Shown: piece after piece, positions 7,704 to 15,845 of the stretch
Layout: each line of letters starts with the position of its first letter
How positions within the stretch are numbered: position 1 is the first letter of the stretch
NCBI RefSeq assembly: GCF_020884795.1
Contig: NZ_BBZF01000018.1
Span: 283,296-347,295 of the forward strand
Direction: 5' to 3'
Length of the DNA: 64,000 nt
Source: Micromonospora okii
GTDB taxonomy: Bacteria > Actinomycetota > Actinomycetes > Mycobacteriales > Micromonosporaceae
Program-made: the position numbers and the translations under genes
Notes under the pieces: generated by a model
Told to the model about the DNA's origin: nothing
The model's database searches: none
Seen by the model: the letters and a program-made list of their open reading frames with translations, nothing else

Positions 7704-8697
7704 CACCAGGATGGTGCCCGAGACCCGGCTCATGGCCGACGAGGAGCTCTCCGCCGACGACGCCTGGCACACCCTGCGCCGCCACGGCGGCTGGTGCCTG
7801 CTGCGGGACGCGTTCGTCCGGTTCCGCTACGGCGACGGGTTCAGCCACTCCCGGGCGTTCGCCCTCCAGCTCTGCCTCGCCGTGGTGCCGTTCATGATCG
7901 CCCTCACCGGCCTCATCACCGACCTCGGCGCCGACGAGGGCGGCCGGGTGGTGGCCGACACCGTCCTCGCCGTCACCCCCGGGCAGAGCGAGGCGGTGGT
8001 GGAGGACCTGCTGGTCGCCAGCGAGCGCACCGAAAGCGCCGGCGAGCTGGCGCTGGCCCTGGGCCTGCTGACCGGCCTCCTCGCGCTCACCACCACCATG
8101 GCGCAGATCGAGCGCGGCGCGAACCGCATCTACGGCGTCGAGCGGGACCGCCCGGCGCTGTGGAAGTACCTGCGCGCCATCGTGCTCGCCCTCGTCGCCG
8201 GCGTGCCGGCGCTGGTCGGCTTCCTGATCCTGGTCGTCGGCGGGGCGATGGGCGACTCGGTGCGGCGGCACTACGCCTGGGGCGAGGCCGCCCACGGGGT
8301 GTGGGCCGTGGCCCGCTGGCCGTTGAGCCTCGGGCTGACCGTCCTCGCGGTGGCCCTGCTGTTCCGGCACGCCCCCCGGCGCAAGCAGCCCGGCCTGTCC
8401 TGGCTGTTCTTCGGGGCCGGCATCGCCACCGCGCTGTGGTGGCTGGCCAGCCTCCTGCTCGCCGCGTATGTGCGGTTCAGCGACGGGTTCGGGCAGACGT
8501 ACGGCGCGCTGACCGGGATGATGGCGCTGCTGCTCTGGGCCAACCTCACCGGGATGGCGCTCTTCGGCGGGCTGGCCTTCGCCGCCCAGTTGGAGGCCGC
8601 GCGGGTCGGCGTGGCGGAGCCGGCGAGGCCGGACCTGTGGCAGCCGGAGACCGAGCGGGAAGAGATCTTCGACACCGGCGAGATGACCTCGCTCTGA
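7696..8697 (+). CDS. YihY/BrkB family integral membrane protein
   Basis: A 333-residue polytopic membrane protein of the YihY/virulence factor BrkB family (formerly confused with RNase BN). The family pattern is seen in the FSHSRAFALQLCLAVVPFMIALTGL entry helix, about six hydrophobic segments, and the conserved YGALTGMMALLLWANLTGMALFGG region near the end. Function in this family is not settled; an envelope or transport role is assumed. The GTG at 7696 sits inside the 3' end of the lipid kinase gene, so translation is coupled. The C-terminal ~30 residues are acidic and variable. Confidence 0.93.
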   Translation: MSSTRMVPETRLMADEELSADDAWHTLRRHGGWCLLRDAFVRFRYGDGFSHSRAFALQLCLAVVPFMIALTGLITDLGADEGGRVVADTVLAVTPGQSEAVVEDLLVASERTESAGELALALGLLTGLLALTTTMAQIERGANRIYGVERDRPALWKYLRAIVLALVAGVPALVGFLILVVGGAMGDSVRRHYAWGEAAHGVWAVARWPLSLGLTVLAVALLFRHAPRRKQPGLSWLFFGAGIATALWWLASLLLAAYVRFSDGFGQTYGALTGMMALLLWANLTGMALFGGLAFAAQLEAARVGVAEPARPDLWQPETEREEIFDTGEMTSL

Positions 8698-8767
8698 CCG
8701 CCCGACGGTGTACGTGGTGCGCGGATCGGGTAAAGCGCGTCGCCAGAGCCGACAAGGGAGGTGCGGG

Positions 8768-10258
8768 GTGACCGCGGTCAAAGAGGTGGTCCGGCGACCA
8801 CTCGGACACTTCGCCGAGCGAAGCATCGCCGGTCTGCTGGCGGTGGCCGGCGCGGGCGTCGCGTTCGGGCTGCTGCTGATGCTCGTCCGGTTCCGGTTCA
8901 GCCCGCTCTACCGCGCCGACCACGGGGCCGCCGAGTGGTTCAACGATCTCGTGGCGCCGCACCACGCCCTGGTCACCGTGCTCCAGGCGATCACCGACCT
9001 CGGCGGGCGGCCGGTGCTGATCTGGCTGGTCAGCGTCGCCGCGATCGGGCTGCTGATCCGCCGCCAGGCCCGGCTGGCCGTCTACCTGATCATCACCGGG
9101 CTGGGCGGGCTGACCCTCGACCCCTCCCTGAAGGCCCTGGTCGGCCGGCTTCGGCCGGTGGTCGACGTGCCGGTCGCCAGCGCCCCCGGCAACAGCTTCC
9201 CCAGCGGCCACGCCCTCGGCTCGCTCGTCGCCTACGGCGCGCTGCTGCTGGTCTTCCTGCCCGCGATGGCGCCCCGCTGGCGCAAGCCGGCCATCGCGAT
9301 CGGCGCGGTGCTGGTGGCGCTGATCGGGCTGACCCGGATCGCCCTGGGCGTGCACTTCGTCTCCGACGTCCTCGGCGGCTGGCTGCTCGGCGTGGCCTGG
9401 CTCGGCGTCACCGCGTACGCCTTCCGGCTCTGGCGGCGCGAGCGCGGCCGGCCGGTGCCGCCGCTGACCGAGGGCCTGGAGCCCGAGGTGGGGCGCGACA
9501 TCGCCCCCGCCCCGGCCGAGGAGCACGTGCTGGAGCACCCCCGCTCCGCCGTCGCCGAGCTGCTGGTCGGCTGGGTGCTGGTCTTCGGCGCCCTGTACGG
9601 CTTCGGCATGCTGGTCAGCTACCACGCCAAGGACACCTTCCTCGGCACCCTCGACAGGGAGGTGCCGCGCTGGTTCGCCGAGCGGCACACCGGGTTCTGG
9701 ACCGAGGTGAGCTGGTGGTGGAGCAAGTTCGGCGACACCCACGCGATCCTGCTGGTCTCGCTGGTCTTCTGCCCGCTGGTGCTCGCGGTGTGGCGGCGCT
9801 GGCGGCCGGTGCTCTTCGTCGTGCTGGCGATGGTGGGCGAGCTGACCCTCTTCCTCGCCTCCGCCCACGCCGTCGACCGGCCCCGTCCGCCGGTGGAGAA
9901 CCTGGACGGGCAGATGCCCACCTCGTCGTTCCCGTCCGGGCACATCGCCGCCACCATCTGCCTGTGGGCGGCCATCGCGGTCATCGTGTTCCCGCGCACC
10001 GACCGCTGGTGGCGCTGGCTCTTCGTGGCGCTGGCGGTGATCATGCCGGTCGGGGTGGCCACCTCCCGGATGTACCGGGGGATGCACCACCCCACCGACT
10101 TCATGGGCGCGATCCTGCTCGGCGCACTCTGGATCGGCCTGCTCTACTGGGTGGTCCGCCCCAACGCCGACCTGGCCGAGGGGAACCAGCCGGCGATCTC
10201 CGCCGACCAGGTCGACGAGCTGGACGACGAGCTGGCCGAGGCCGGCCGACCCGGCTGA
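8768..10258 (+). CDS. Membrane phosphatase with two PAP2 domains
   Basis: A 496-residue membrane protein carrying two complete PAP2 (phosphatidic acid phosphatase type 2) domains. The first shows K-x6-RP (KALVGRLRP), PSGH and LTRIALGVHFVSD. The second shows VDRPRPP, SFPSGH and TSRMYRGMHHPTD. Each domain has its own set of hydrophobic helices, and a hydrophilic linker with several acidic residues separates them. Such enzymes dephosphorylate lipid phosphates or polyprenyl pyrophosphates on the outer face of the membrane. The GTG at 8768 follows AAGGGAGG at a good distance. One polypeptide with two active sites is unusual in length for the family. It follows the lipid kinase and YihY genes on the same strand. 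Confidence 0.94.
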   Translation: MTAVKEVVRRPLGHFAERSIAGLLAVAGAGVAFGLLLMLVRFRFSPLYRADHGAAEWFNDLVAPHHALVTVLQAITDLGGRPVLIWLVSVAAIGLLIRRQARLAVYLIITGLGGLTLDPSLKALVGRLRPVVDVPVASAPGNSFPSGHALGSLVAYGALLLVFLPAMAPRWRKPAIAIGAVLVALIGLTRIALGVHFVSDVLGGWLLGVAWLGVTAYAFRLWRRERGRPVPPLTEGLEPEVGRDIAPAPAEEHVLEHPRSAVAELLVGWVLVFGALYGFGMLVSYHAKDTFLGTLDREVPRWFAERHTGFWTEVSWWWSKFGDTHAILLVSLVFCPLVLAVWRRWRPVLFVVLAMVGELTLFLASAHAVDRPRPPVENLDGQMPTSSFPSGHIAATICLWAAIAVIVFPRTDRWWRWLFVALAVIMPVGVATSRMYRGMHHPTDFMGAILLGALWIGLLYWVVRPNADLAEGNQPAISADQVDELDDELAEAGRPG

Positions 10259-10268
10259 GCGCGCCGCC

Positions 10269-11072
10269 GTGCTGCGGGTGATGACCTGGAACATCAGGAC
10301 GGGGGGCCGGGACCGCGCCGGTCCCGGCCGCCTCGACCGGGTCGCCAGGGTCGTCGCCGAGCGGCGGCCGGACCTGCTGGCCGCCCAGGAGCTGCGTGGC
10401 TTCGACTCCGGCGACGTGCTCGCCGGCTTCGCCGCCGAGGTGGGCATGCGGGCGCACCTGGCCCGCTCCCGCTTCGGGCAGCCGGTCGCCGTGCTGGTCC
10501 GCCCGCCGCTGCGGGTCGTCGCGGCCGGTCCGCTCCGCCGCCCGTTCCACCACGCGGCCGTACGGGTCACCGTGGCCACCGACGCCGGGCCGCTCACCGT
10601 CCTCGGCGCGCATCTCGACCCGTACTGCGGGCTGCGGCGGCGCGTCGAGGCGGGCTGGCTGGCCGCCGCCGTCCGCCGGGCCCCCGGCGAGCTGACGCTG
10701 CTGGGCGGGGACCTGAACACCCTCGACCCGGAGACCGACCACGCCGACCGCATCGCCCGGCTGCCGCCCGCGTACCGGCGTCGGCACCTGCGCCGCGACG
10801 GGCGCACGCCGGAGACCCGGGCGGTCGCCCGGCTCGCCGCCGCCGGCCTGGTCGACCTGCACCGCGCGCTCGCCCCGGGCGATGCGGGCCTGACCGCGCC
10901 CACCCGGCACGGCGGCGGGGCGGAGTTCTCCGGGATGCGGCTGGACTACCTCTTCGCGACCCCGGCGCTGGCCCGGCTCGCGCTCTCCTGCACGGTGCAG
11001 CGCGGGGGCGAGACCGAGTACGCCTCCGACCACTACCCGGTGCTCGCCGAGTTCGATCTGCGCCCGGCCTGA
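10269..11072 (+). CDS. Endonuclease/exonuclease/phosphatase (EEP) superfamily hydrolase
   Basis: A 267-residue single-domain EEP protein (DNase I/sphingomyelinase fold). The metal and catalytic residues are all present: Asn in MTWNIRTGG, Glu in LLAAQELRG, His in GAHLDPY, Asp/Asn in GGDLNTL and the final SDHYPVLAEF. No signal peptide is visible, so it is likely cytoplasmic. Substrate cannot be told from the sequence; a phosphodiester or phosphomonoester of nucleic acid, lipid or inositol type is possible. The GTG at 10269 lies 10 bases after the PAP2 phosphatase stop, suggesting co-transcription and possibly a lipid-related substrate. Confidence 0.92.
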   Translation: MLRVMTWNIRTGGRDRAGPGRLDRVARVVAERRPDLLAAQELRGFDSGDVLAGFAAEVGMRAHLARSRFGQPVAVLVRPPLRVVAAGPLRRPFHHAAVRVTVATDAGPLTVLGAHLDPYCGLRRRVEAGWLAAAVRRAPGELTLLGGDLNTLDPETDHADRIARLPPAYRRRHLRRDGRTPETRAVARLAAAGLVDLHRALAPGDAGLTAPTRHGGGAEFSGMRLDYLFATPALARLALSCTVQRGGETEYASDHYPVLAEFDLRPA

Positions 11073-11155
11073 CCGCGCCCCGGCCTGACCTCAGCCTGAC
11101 CCCGGCCCCGGCCCGACCGCGCCGCCGGTTGCCGGCTCCGCCTAGGCTCGCCCGC

Positions 11156-11839
11156 GTGAACGCCACGCCCACGCGGGAGCCGCAGCCGCCCCCGCTGATC
11201 ACCGTGCTCGCCCGGGGCGTGGCCCTGGTCGTGGTGCTGCCCGTGCGGCTGCTCTGGGAGCTGCTGGTCGGAACCGCCCGCTGGATCGGCCGCTGGCTGC
11301 TCAGCCCGATCGGCCGGGCGCTACGGGCCTGGGTGCTGCGCCCGCTCGCCTGGCTGGCGTACCGGCTGCTCTGGGTGCCGCTCGCATGGCTGGCCGGGCA
11401 CCTGCTCTGGCGCCCGCTGGTCTGGGTCTTCCGCACGCTGGTCCGGCCCGTGGCGCGCGTGCTCGTCGACGCGCTCGACTGGCTGATCCGGCACCTGCTG
11501 GTGCCCCTGGTGGAGCTGGTGAAGCGGGCGTTCGGCCCGGCCCTGGCGGCCCTCGGGCGCGGGCTGTGGCGGCTGCTGCTGCTGGTGGCCGGAGCCCTCC
11601 GGTACGCCTGGCGGCTCGCCGGTCGCGTCCTCGGCTTCCTCTACCGGCAGCTGGTGCGCCCGGTCGGCCTGGCCGTGCGCTGGGTGTGGCGGCACACCGC
11701 CGTCCCGGTCGGACGGGCGCTGCGCGCGGCCTGGCGGGCCACCGTCGCCCCGGCGCTGCGCTGGCTGAACGGGTCGATCCTGACCCCGATCCGCCAGGCC
11801 ACCCGCGAGCTCCTGACCGCGCTCGGCCTGCGCCGCTGA
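11156..11839 (+). CDS. Repetitive amphipathic Trp/Arg/Leu-rich protein, unknown function
   Basis: A 227-residue protein I do not recognise. From residue ~30 almost the whole chain is built from degenerate 11-15 residue repeats of the form R-P-L-x-W-L-x-(Y/H)-x-L-L-W-x-P-L, alternating hydrophobic faces with regularly spaced arginines and prolines. No acidic patches, cysteines or catalytic motifs are seen. Predicted behaviour is a series of short amphipathic helices lying on, or looping into, a membrane rather than true transmembrane spans. Composition follows the repeats, yet codon use is normal for the genome, so it is probably a real gene. The GTG at 11156 starts it, after a 83-base gap from the EEP gene. 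Confidence 0.7.
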   Translation: MNATPTREPQPPPLITVLARGVALVVVLPVRLLWELLVGTARWIGRWLLSPIGRALRAWVLRPLAWLAYRLLWVPLAWLAGHLLWRPLVWVFRTLVRPVARVLVDALDWLIRHLLVPLVELVKRAFGPALAALGRGLWRLLLLVAGALRYAWRLAGRVLGFLYRQLVRPVGLAVRWVWRHTAVPVGRALRAAWRATVAPALRWLNGSILTPIRQATRELLTALGLRR

Positions 11840-11845
11840 ACCACC

Positions 11846-11875
11846 CACCCACCCCTCACAGGTGAGGGGTGGGTG
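11846..11875. terminator. Bidirectional hairpin terminator
   Basis: A perfect 14-bp inverted repeat (arms 11846-11859 and 11862-11875, CACCCACCCCTCAC and complement) with a two-base loop lies between two genes that converge. It has no T-run, as is common in high-GC actinomycetes, and can serve both strands. Confidence 0.75.
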
Positions 11876-11885
11876 AGGGATGGGG

Positions 11886-12968
11886 TCAGGTGGCGACGAC
11901 GTCGGCGACGACGCAGGCGATGTTGTCGGGGGCGCCGGCGGCGTGGGCCAGCTCGACCAGCCGTGCCACGACCTGCTCGGGGCCGGTGTCGGCCTCGATC
12001 GCGCGGTGCAGTGCCGCCCGGTCGACGACCGACGAGAGCCCGTCGGAGCAGAGCAGGTAGCGGTCCCCCTCGGCGGCGGTGCGCAGGCCCAGGTCCGCCT
12101 CGACGTGCGCACCGCCCGCGCCGAGGGCCCGCACCAGCAGGGCCCGCTGCGGGTGCGCGGCGACCTCGGCCGGGTCGAGCCGACCCTGGTCGACCAGCGA
12201 CTGCACGTACGTGTGGTCCCGGGTGAGCGGGGTCAGCTCGCCCCCGCGCAGCAGGTACGCCCGGGTGTCGCCGACGTGCACCAGCGCCAGCTGGGAGCCG
12301 GAGCGCAGCAGCGCGGTCAGGGTGGTGACGGGCTGGTGGTCGGCCACCGCCACCGCCGCCGCGCGCACCGCGCGGTCGGCCTCGGCGACCGCGCCGGCCA
12401 GCAGCGTGAGCAGCTCGGCGGGCGGCACGTCGGTCGCCTCCAGCGGCCGGAGGGCGGCGATGGCGGCGGCGCTCGCGGCGGCGCCGCCGGGGCCGCGCAT
12501 CCCGTCGGCGACGGCGAGCAGCCGCTCACCGGCGTACGCGGCGTCCTCGTTGCTGTCCCGCACGGCCCCGGCGTCGCAGCGGGCCGCGTGGCGGATGCCG
12601 AGGGCGGGGGCGGGGGTCGGGTCGGACATGGGAGTGCTCCTTCCGGACAAAGCGTCCACGAGGAGGGTGGCGAGCCGGCCACGGGCCGCCGTGTCGGCGC
12701 TGACCCGTCGCCAGTACGCGTCGACCGCCTCGGCCGCCGCCGAGGGCCGGAGCCCGCAGACGGTGCGGATCTCGGCCAGTGGCATGCCGATGCGCCGGAG
12801 CGCGGCGATCAGCCGGGCCTGTTCCACCTGGTCGGGGGCGTAGAGCCGGTAACCCGACTCCGGGTCGACCGCCGCCGGGTGCAGCAGCCCCACCTCGTCG
12901 TACAGCCGCAACGCCTTCGGCGTCAGGCGGACCGCCCTGGCGAACGCCCCGATGGTCAGCAGCCCCAC
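11886..12968 (-). CDS. MerR-type HTH fused to PP2C serine/threonine phosphatase
   Basis: A 360-residue fusion. Residues 1-70 are a MerR DNA-binding domain (LLTIGAFARAVRLTPKALRLYDEVGLL, then SGYRLYAPDQVEQARLI). A linker follows, and residues ~123-360 are a full PP2C phosphatase with RDSNEDAAY, VADGMRG, HVGDTRAYL, CSDGLS and DNIACVV, so the metal-binding aspartates are intact. Thus a transcription regulator carries its own protein phosphatase; signalling through Ser/Thr kinases of the PknB type is the natural partner (inference). The GTG at 12968 has AGGAGG 8-9 bases upstream. It converges with the amphipathic-repeat gene and lies downstream of the amidase gene after a hairpin. Confidence 0.92.
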   Translation of the reverse strand: MGLLTIGAFARAVRLTPKALRLYDEVGLLHPAAVDPESGYRLYAPDQVEQARLIAALRRIGMPLAEIRTVCGLRPSAAAEAVDAYWRRVSADTAARGRLATLLVDALSGRSTPMSDPTPAPALGIRHAARCDAGAVRDSNEDAAYAGERLLAVADGMRGPGGAAASAAAIAALRPLEATDVPPAELLTLLAGAVAEADRAVRAAAVAVADHQPVTTLTALLRSGSQLALVHVGDTRAYLLRGGELTPLTRDHTYVQSLVDQGRLDPAEVAAHPQRALLVRALGAGGAHVEADLGLRTAAEGDRYLLCSDGLSSVVDRAALHRAIEADTGPEQVVARLVELAHAAGAPDNIACVVADVVAT

Positions 12969-13069
12969 GTCGACATCCTCCTCGCGCCGGTCACGGCGAC
13001 CGGCACGGACCAGGTTGGGGCCTCCCCGAAGGGCAAGGTCAAGCGCGGAGTTCGTGGACACCACGAGGA

Positions 13070-13107
13070 GGGCCCCCGGCCATCGACTCGTCGACGGCCG
13101 GGGGCCC
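13070..13107. terminator. Hairpin terminator after the amidase gene
   Basis: A perfect 12-bp inverted repeat, GGGCCCCCGGCC at 13070-13081 and its complement at 13096-13107, separated by 14 bases that are themselves partly self-complementary. It lies 20 bases past the amidase stop codon on that gene's strand and probably ends its transcript. Confidence 0.72.
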
Positions 13108-13127
13108 TTTCGCGTCGTGCCGCCGCG

Positions 13128-14678
13128 CTAGACGCGGGTGATGCGGATCGCGTCGGCGATCACGAGGCCGGTGCTGCCGGACCACCGGCTGACACCCACC
13201 TTGTTGGCGTCCCCGGCGGCCAGGGTGAAGTTGCCCAGCGAGCGCCAGCCACCGCCGTTGGCGGTCTGGTTCATGTGGACCGTCTGGTTGCCGCTGCTGG
13301 TGGCCACGATGTACGGCGTGGTGGTGTTGTAGCCGGCGACGGCCGGGTACCAGACCTCCACCCGGTAGGTGGCGGTGGCCGGGATGTTCACCTTGTACCA
13401 GGCGGTGTCGCTGGCCGCGACCGGGTCGGCGAACCGGTAGTCGGCGCCGTAGCGCTGCGCCGAGTACGACGAGGTGCCCCAGTTGCTGCTCGCGGTGAAC
13501 CGGCCGGCGGTGGTGTTGTCCACGATGGTCGACCAGGAGGTCGGCGGGGGCGTGGTGGTGCCGGTGACGAGCTGCATGTAGTAGGTCCAGTTCCAGTTCG
13601 GACCCGGGTCGGTGTGCGTGGCCCCCGGCACCTGGTTGTGCCCGATGATGTTGTTACGGGTCTTCGGGATGCCGTACTTGTCGGCCAGGTGCCGGGTCAG
13701 CGCCGCCGACGAGCGGTACATCGCGTCGGTGTACCAGGACGCGTTGTTGACGTAGCCCTCGTGCTCGATGCCGATCGACTGGGTGTTGTAGGTCCAGTTG
13801 CCGGCGTGCCAGGCGACGTCCTTGTCCCGCACCATCTGGGTCACCGCGCCGTCGGAGGAGCGGAGCAGGTAGTGCGCGCTGGTGCCGGCGGCGGCGTTCT
13901 GGAACCAGCTGATCGAGCCGGAGTAGCTGCCCTGCATGGTGTGGATGATGATGTAGTTGATCGGGTACGCCGACTCGCGGCTGGAGACCGTGTAGTTGGC
14001 CGAGTTCGCCGGCACCCAGGCCGCCGGGCCGTAGTCGGTGCTCTGGACGCCGTAGTCGGCGCTGCCCAGCGGCGCCACGCCGGCGTAGTCGCCGCGTCGG
14101 GGCGCGACCGGGCGGGCACCGACACTCACCGTGCCGGTCGCCGTGGCCGCGCTGAAGCCGCTGCCGAGCAGGTCGTACACGGTGTCGGCGTAGAGCCGGG
14201 CGGTGGCCCGGTCCGACGAGCCGCCGTAGCGGGCGATCACGCCGTACCACTGGTTGACGTCGTCGCGCTGCGCGGCGGTCAGCCCGGCCTGGTCGGCGTA
14301 CGAGCGGAGCACCGCCGCCGCGCCGGCCACGTTCGCCGCGTCGCGGGTGCGCAGCTCGGTGCGGTCCAGCCGGGTGCGGTGCGCGGCCTCGTCGAGGGTC
14401 CGCACCTTCGGGTTGCTGGTCAGGTGCATCACGCCGTACCCGCCGGAGGTGCTGGGCTCGCCGTTGTGGCCGTCGAGCCGGGTCTCCGCGTAGCCGAGCG
14501 CGGCGAGCAGGTCGCGCGGCACGTCGGAGCGGGTCGAGGCCCGGTCGAAGGCGGCGGCGAGCGTCTCCGCGCCGTGCTGCGGCGCGGCCAGGGCCGGCTG
14601 GCCGGTCAGGCCGATCGTCAGGATCATGGCGCCGCCGAGCAGTTGGCTCACCCGACGCGAGGGTCTCCGAACAGTCAC
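13128..14678 (-). CDS. Secreted N-acetylmuramoyl-L-alanine amidase with lytic-type and golvesin-like domains
   Basis: A 516-residue exported cell-wall hydrolase. Residues 1-32 form a signal peptide (two arginine clusters, hydrophobic core, ALAA cleavage region). Residues ~40-170 resemble a lysozyme-like/SLT fold (AALGYAETRLDG, GGYGVMHL). The centre is an Amidase_2 zinc amidase, with the ligand-type segments IIIHTMQG, HYLLRSSDG, IGIEHEG and ATHTDPGP. The C-terminal ~135 residues resemble the golvesin C-terminal (carbohydrate-binding-like) domain with repeated aromatic strands and end in IADAIRITRV. It should cut the stem peptide from peptidoglycan outside the cell. The GTG at 14678 has GAGGAG 5 bases upstream; the sequence extends in frame upstream without family similarity. 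Confidence 0.88.
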   Translation of the reverse strand: MTVRRPSRRVSQLLGGAMILTIGLTGQPALAAPQHGAETLAAAFDRASTRSDVPRDLLAALGYAETRLDGHNGEPSTSGGYGVMHLTSNPKVRTLDEAAHRTRLDRTELRTRDAANVAGAAAVLRSYADQAGLTAAQRDDVNQWYGVIARYGGSSDRATARLYADTVYDLLGSGFSAATATGTVSVGARPVAPRRGDYAGVAPLGSADYGVQSTDYGPAAWVPANSANYTVSSRESAYPINYIIIHTMQGSYSGSISWFQNAAAGTSAHYLLRSSDGAVTQMVRDKDVAWHAGNWTYNTQSIGIEHEGYVNNASWYTDAMYRSSAALTRHLADKYGIPKTRNNIIGHNQVPGATHTDPGPNWNWTYYMQLVTGTTTPPPTSWSTIVDNTTAGRFTASSNWGTSSYSAQRYGADYRFADPVAASDTAWYKVNIPATATYRVEVWYPAVAGYNTTTPYIVATSSGNQTVHMNQTANGGGWRSLGNFTLAAGDANKVGVSRWSGSTGLVIADAIRITRV

Positions 14679-14854
14679 CGTCACTCCTCGTCGACTGCAA
14701 GGGGCGACCGTGATCAAGTCGCCCGGATCGCCGCACCATACAATGCGACATCCGTCTATGTCGAGAGCTTGCACTGAGCTAGATGACGATGAAGAATTTC
14801 TTCACTCGGCGGAAACCTGTGCGACACCGCGCCCGGTTCCGCCTGAGCGGCGGC

Positions 14855-14974
14855 TCAGAGCAGGAGATTGAGCAGGATCGTCAGGACGACCGAGGCGACG
14901 ACCGAGAACAGGATCATCAGGAGGCAGCCGAGGCCGCCGCCGGCCGGCCGGATCTCCGTGTTGCCGATGCGCAC
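14855..14974 (-). CDS. 39-residue single-span membrane peptide
   Basis: A tiny gene just 28 bases downstream of the alpha/beta hydrolase on the same strand. It encodes a short polar N-terminus (MRIGNTEIRPAGGG) followed by one strongly hydrophobic helix and LLNLLL at the very end. The GTG at 14974 has AAGGTGG about 6 bases upstream. The charge pattern and the Gly-Gly-Gly-x-Gly-Cys entry to the helix suggest a genuine small membrane protein with the N-terminus in the cytoplasm. I believe similar short proteins occur in other actinomycetes, but no function is known to me. Confidence 0.6.
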   Translation of the reverse strand: MRIGNTEIRPAGGGLGCLLMILFSVVASVVLTILLNLLL

Positions 14975-15002
14975 GGGGCACCACCTTCTCAGCGGGGGAG
15001 GG

Positions 15003-15845
15003 TCACGACGAGGAGAGCAGGTCGCGCACCTGGGCGGCGACCTGGGCCGGCGCGGTGGTGGCGACGTTGTGCGCGGCCCCCGGCACCACCGCCGTGCGGG
15101 CGCGCGGGACCACGCGGGCGAGCCCGTCCCGCCAGGCGGCCGGGGCCAGCGGGTCGCGGGCGCCGGTGACCACCAGCGTGGGGGCGGCGACCCGGGCGGC
15201 GTCCGCCTCGATCGCGTTGCGCACCGAGTGCGACAGGGTGGCGAGCACGCGCGGGGGCCGGGCGTCCCAGACGTCACGGAGCAGGATCGGGGCCTGCCAC
15301 TTCGCCTCGCGCAGCACGTCGACCAGGAAGCGGCCGACCAGCCCCCGCCGGCTGCGGGCCGCCGGGTCGCTGGTCGGGCCCGCGAGCACCAGGGCGCGGA
15401 CCAGGTCGGGCCGGCGGGCCGCCAGCGCGGCGGCCACCTCCGCGCCGAACGAGTGCCCCAGCACGCACGCCGGCGGCAGCCCGTACGCGGCCAGCCACGC
15501 CGCCAGGTGGTCGGCGTGCCGTCCCACGTCGTACGCGCCGGGCGGGTGCTCGCTCAGGCCGAAGCCGGGCAGGTCCGGCACGTACACCGGATGGGTGGGG
15601 GCCAGGGCCAGCGCCAGCGGGGTGAGGTAGCGGTGCGACACGGCGAGCCCGTGCACCAGCACCACGGGCGGCGCGCCGGTGCCCGGGTCGGCGGCCCGGC
15701 GGGTGTGCGTGCGCAGGCCGTCGACCAGCCGCCACTCGCTGGTCAGCCCGGCGGCGGGCCGGGGCGCGGCCAGGGCGATCCGGCGCTGGGCCGGGGAGAA
15801 CCCCACCGGGGCGGCCGGGCCCCGGGGCCGGACAGTCGCCGTCAC
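15003..15845 (-). CDS. Alpha/beta-fold hydrolase
   Basis: A 280-residue alpha/beta hydrolase. The oxyanion region VVLVHGLAVSHRY, the nucleophile elbow LGHSFGAE (Ser in G-x-S-x-G), an acid candidate in VTGARDPLAP and the catalytic His in PGAAHNVA are all visible, in the right order. The first ~45 residues are Pro/Ala-rich and variable. Substrate is unknown; esterase, lactonase or C-C hydrolase activity would all fit. The GTG at 15845 overlaps the stop of the F420-dependent oxidoreductase (GTGA), so the two are translationally coupled and may act on the same substrate. Confidence 0.9.
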   Translation of the reverse strand: MTATVRPRGPAAPVGFSPAQRRIALAAPRPAAGLTSEWRLVDGLRTHTRRAADPGTGAPPVVLVHGLAVSHRYLTPLALALAPTHPVYVPDLPGFGLSEHPPGAYDVGRHADHLAAWLAAYGLPPACVLGHSFGAEVAAALAARRPDLVRALVLAGPTSDPAARSRRGLVGRFLVDVLREAKWQAPILLRDVWDARPPRVLATLSHSVRNAIEADAARVAAPTLVVTGARDPLAPAAWRDGLARVVPRARTAVVPGAAHNVATTAPAQVAAQVRDLLSSS

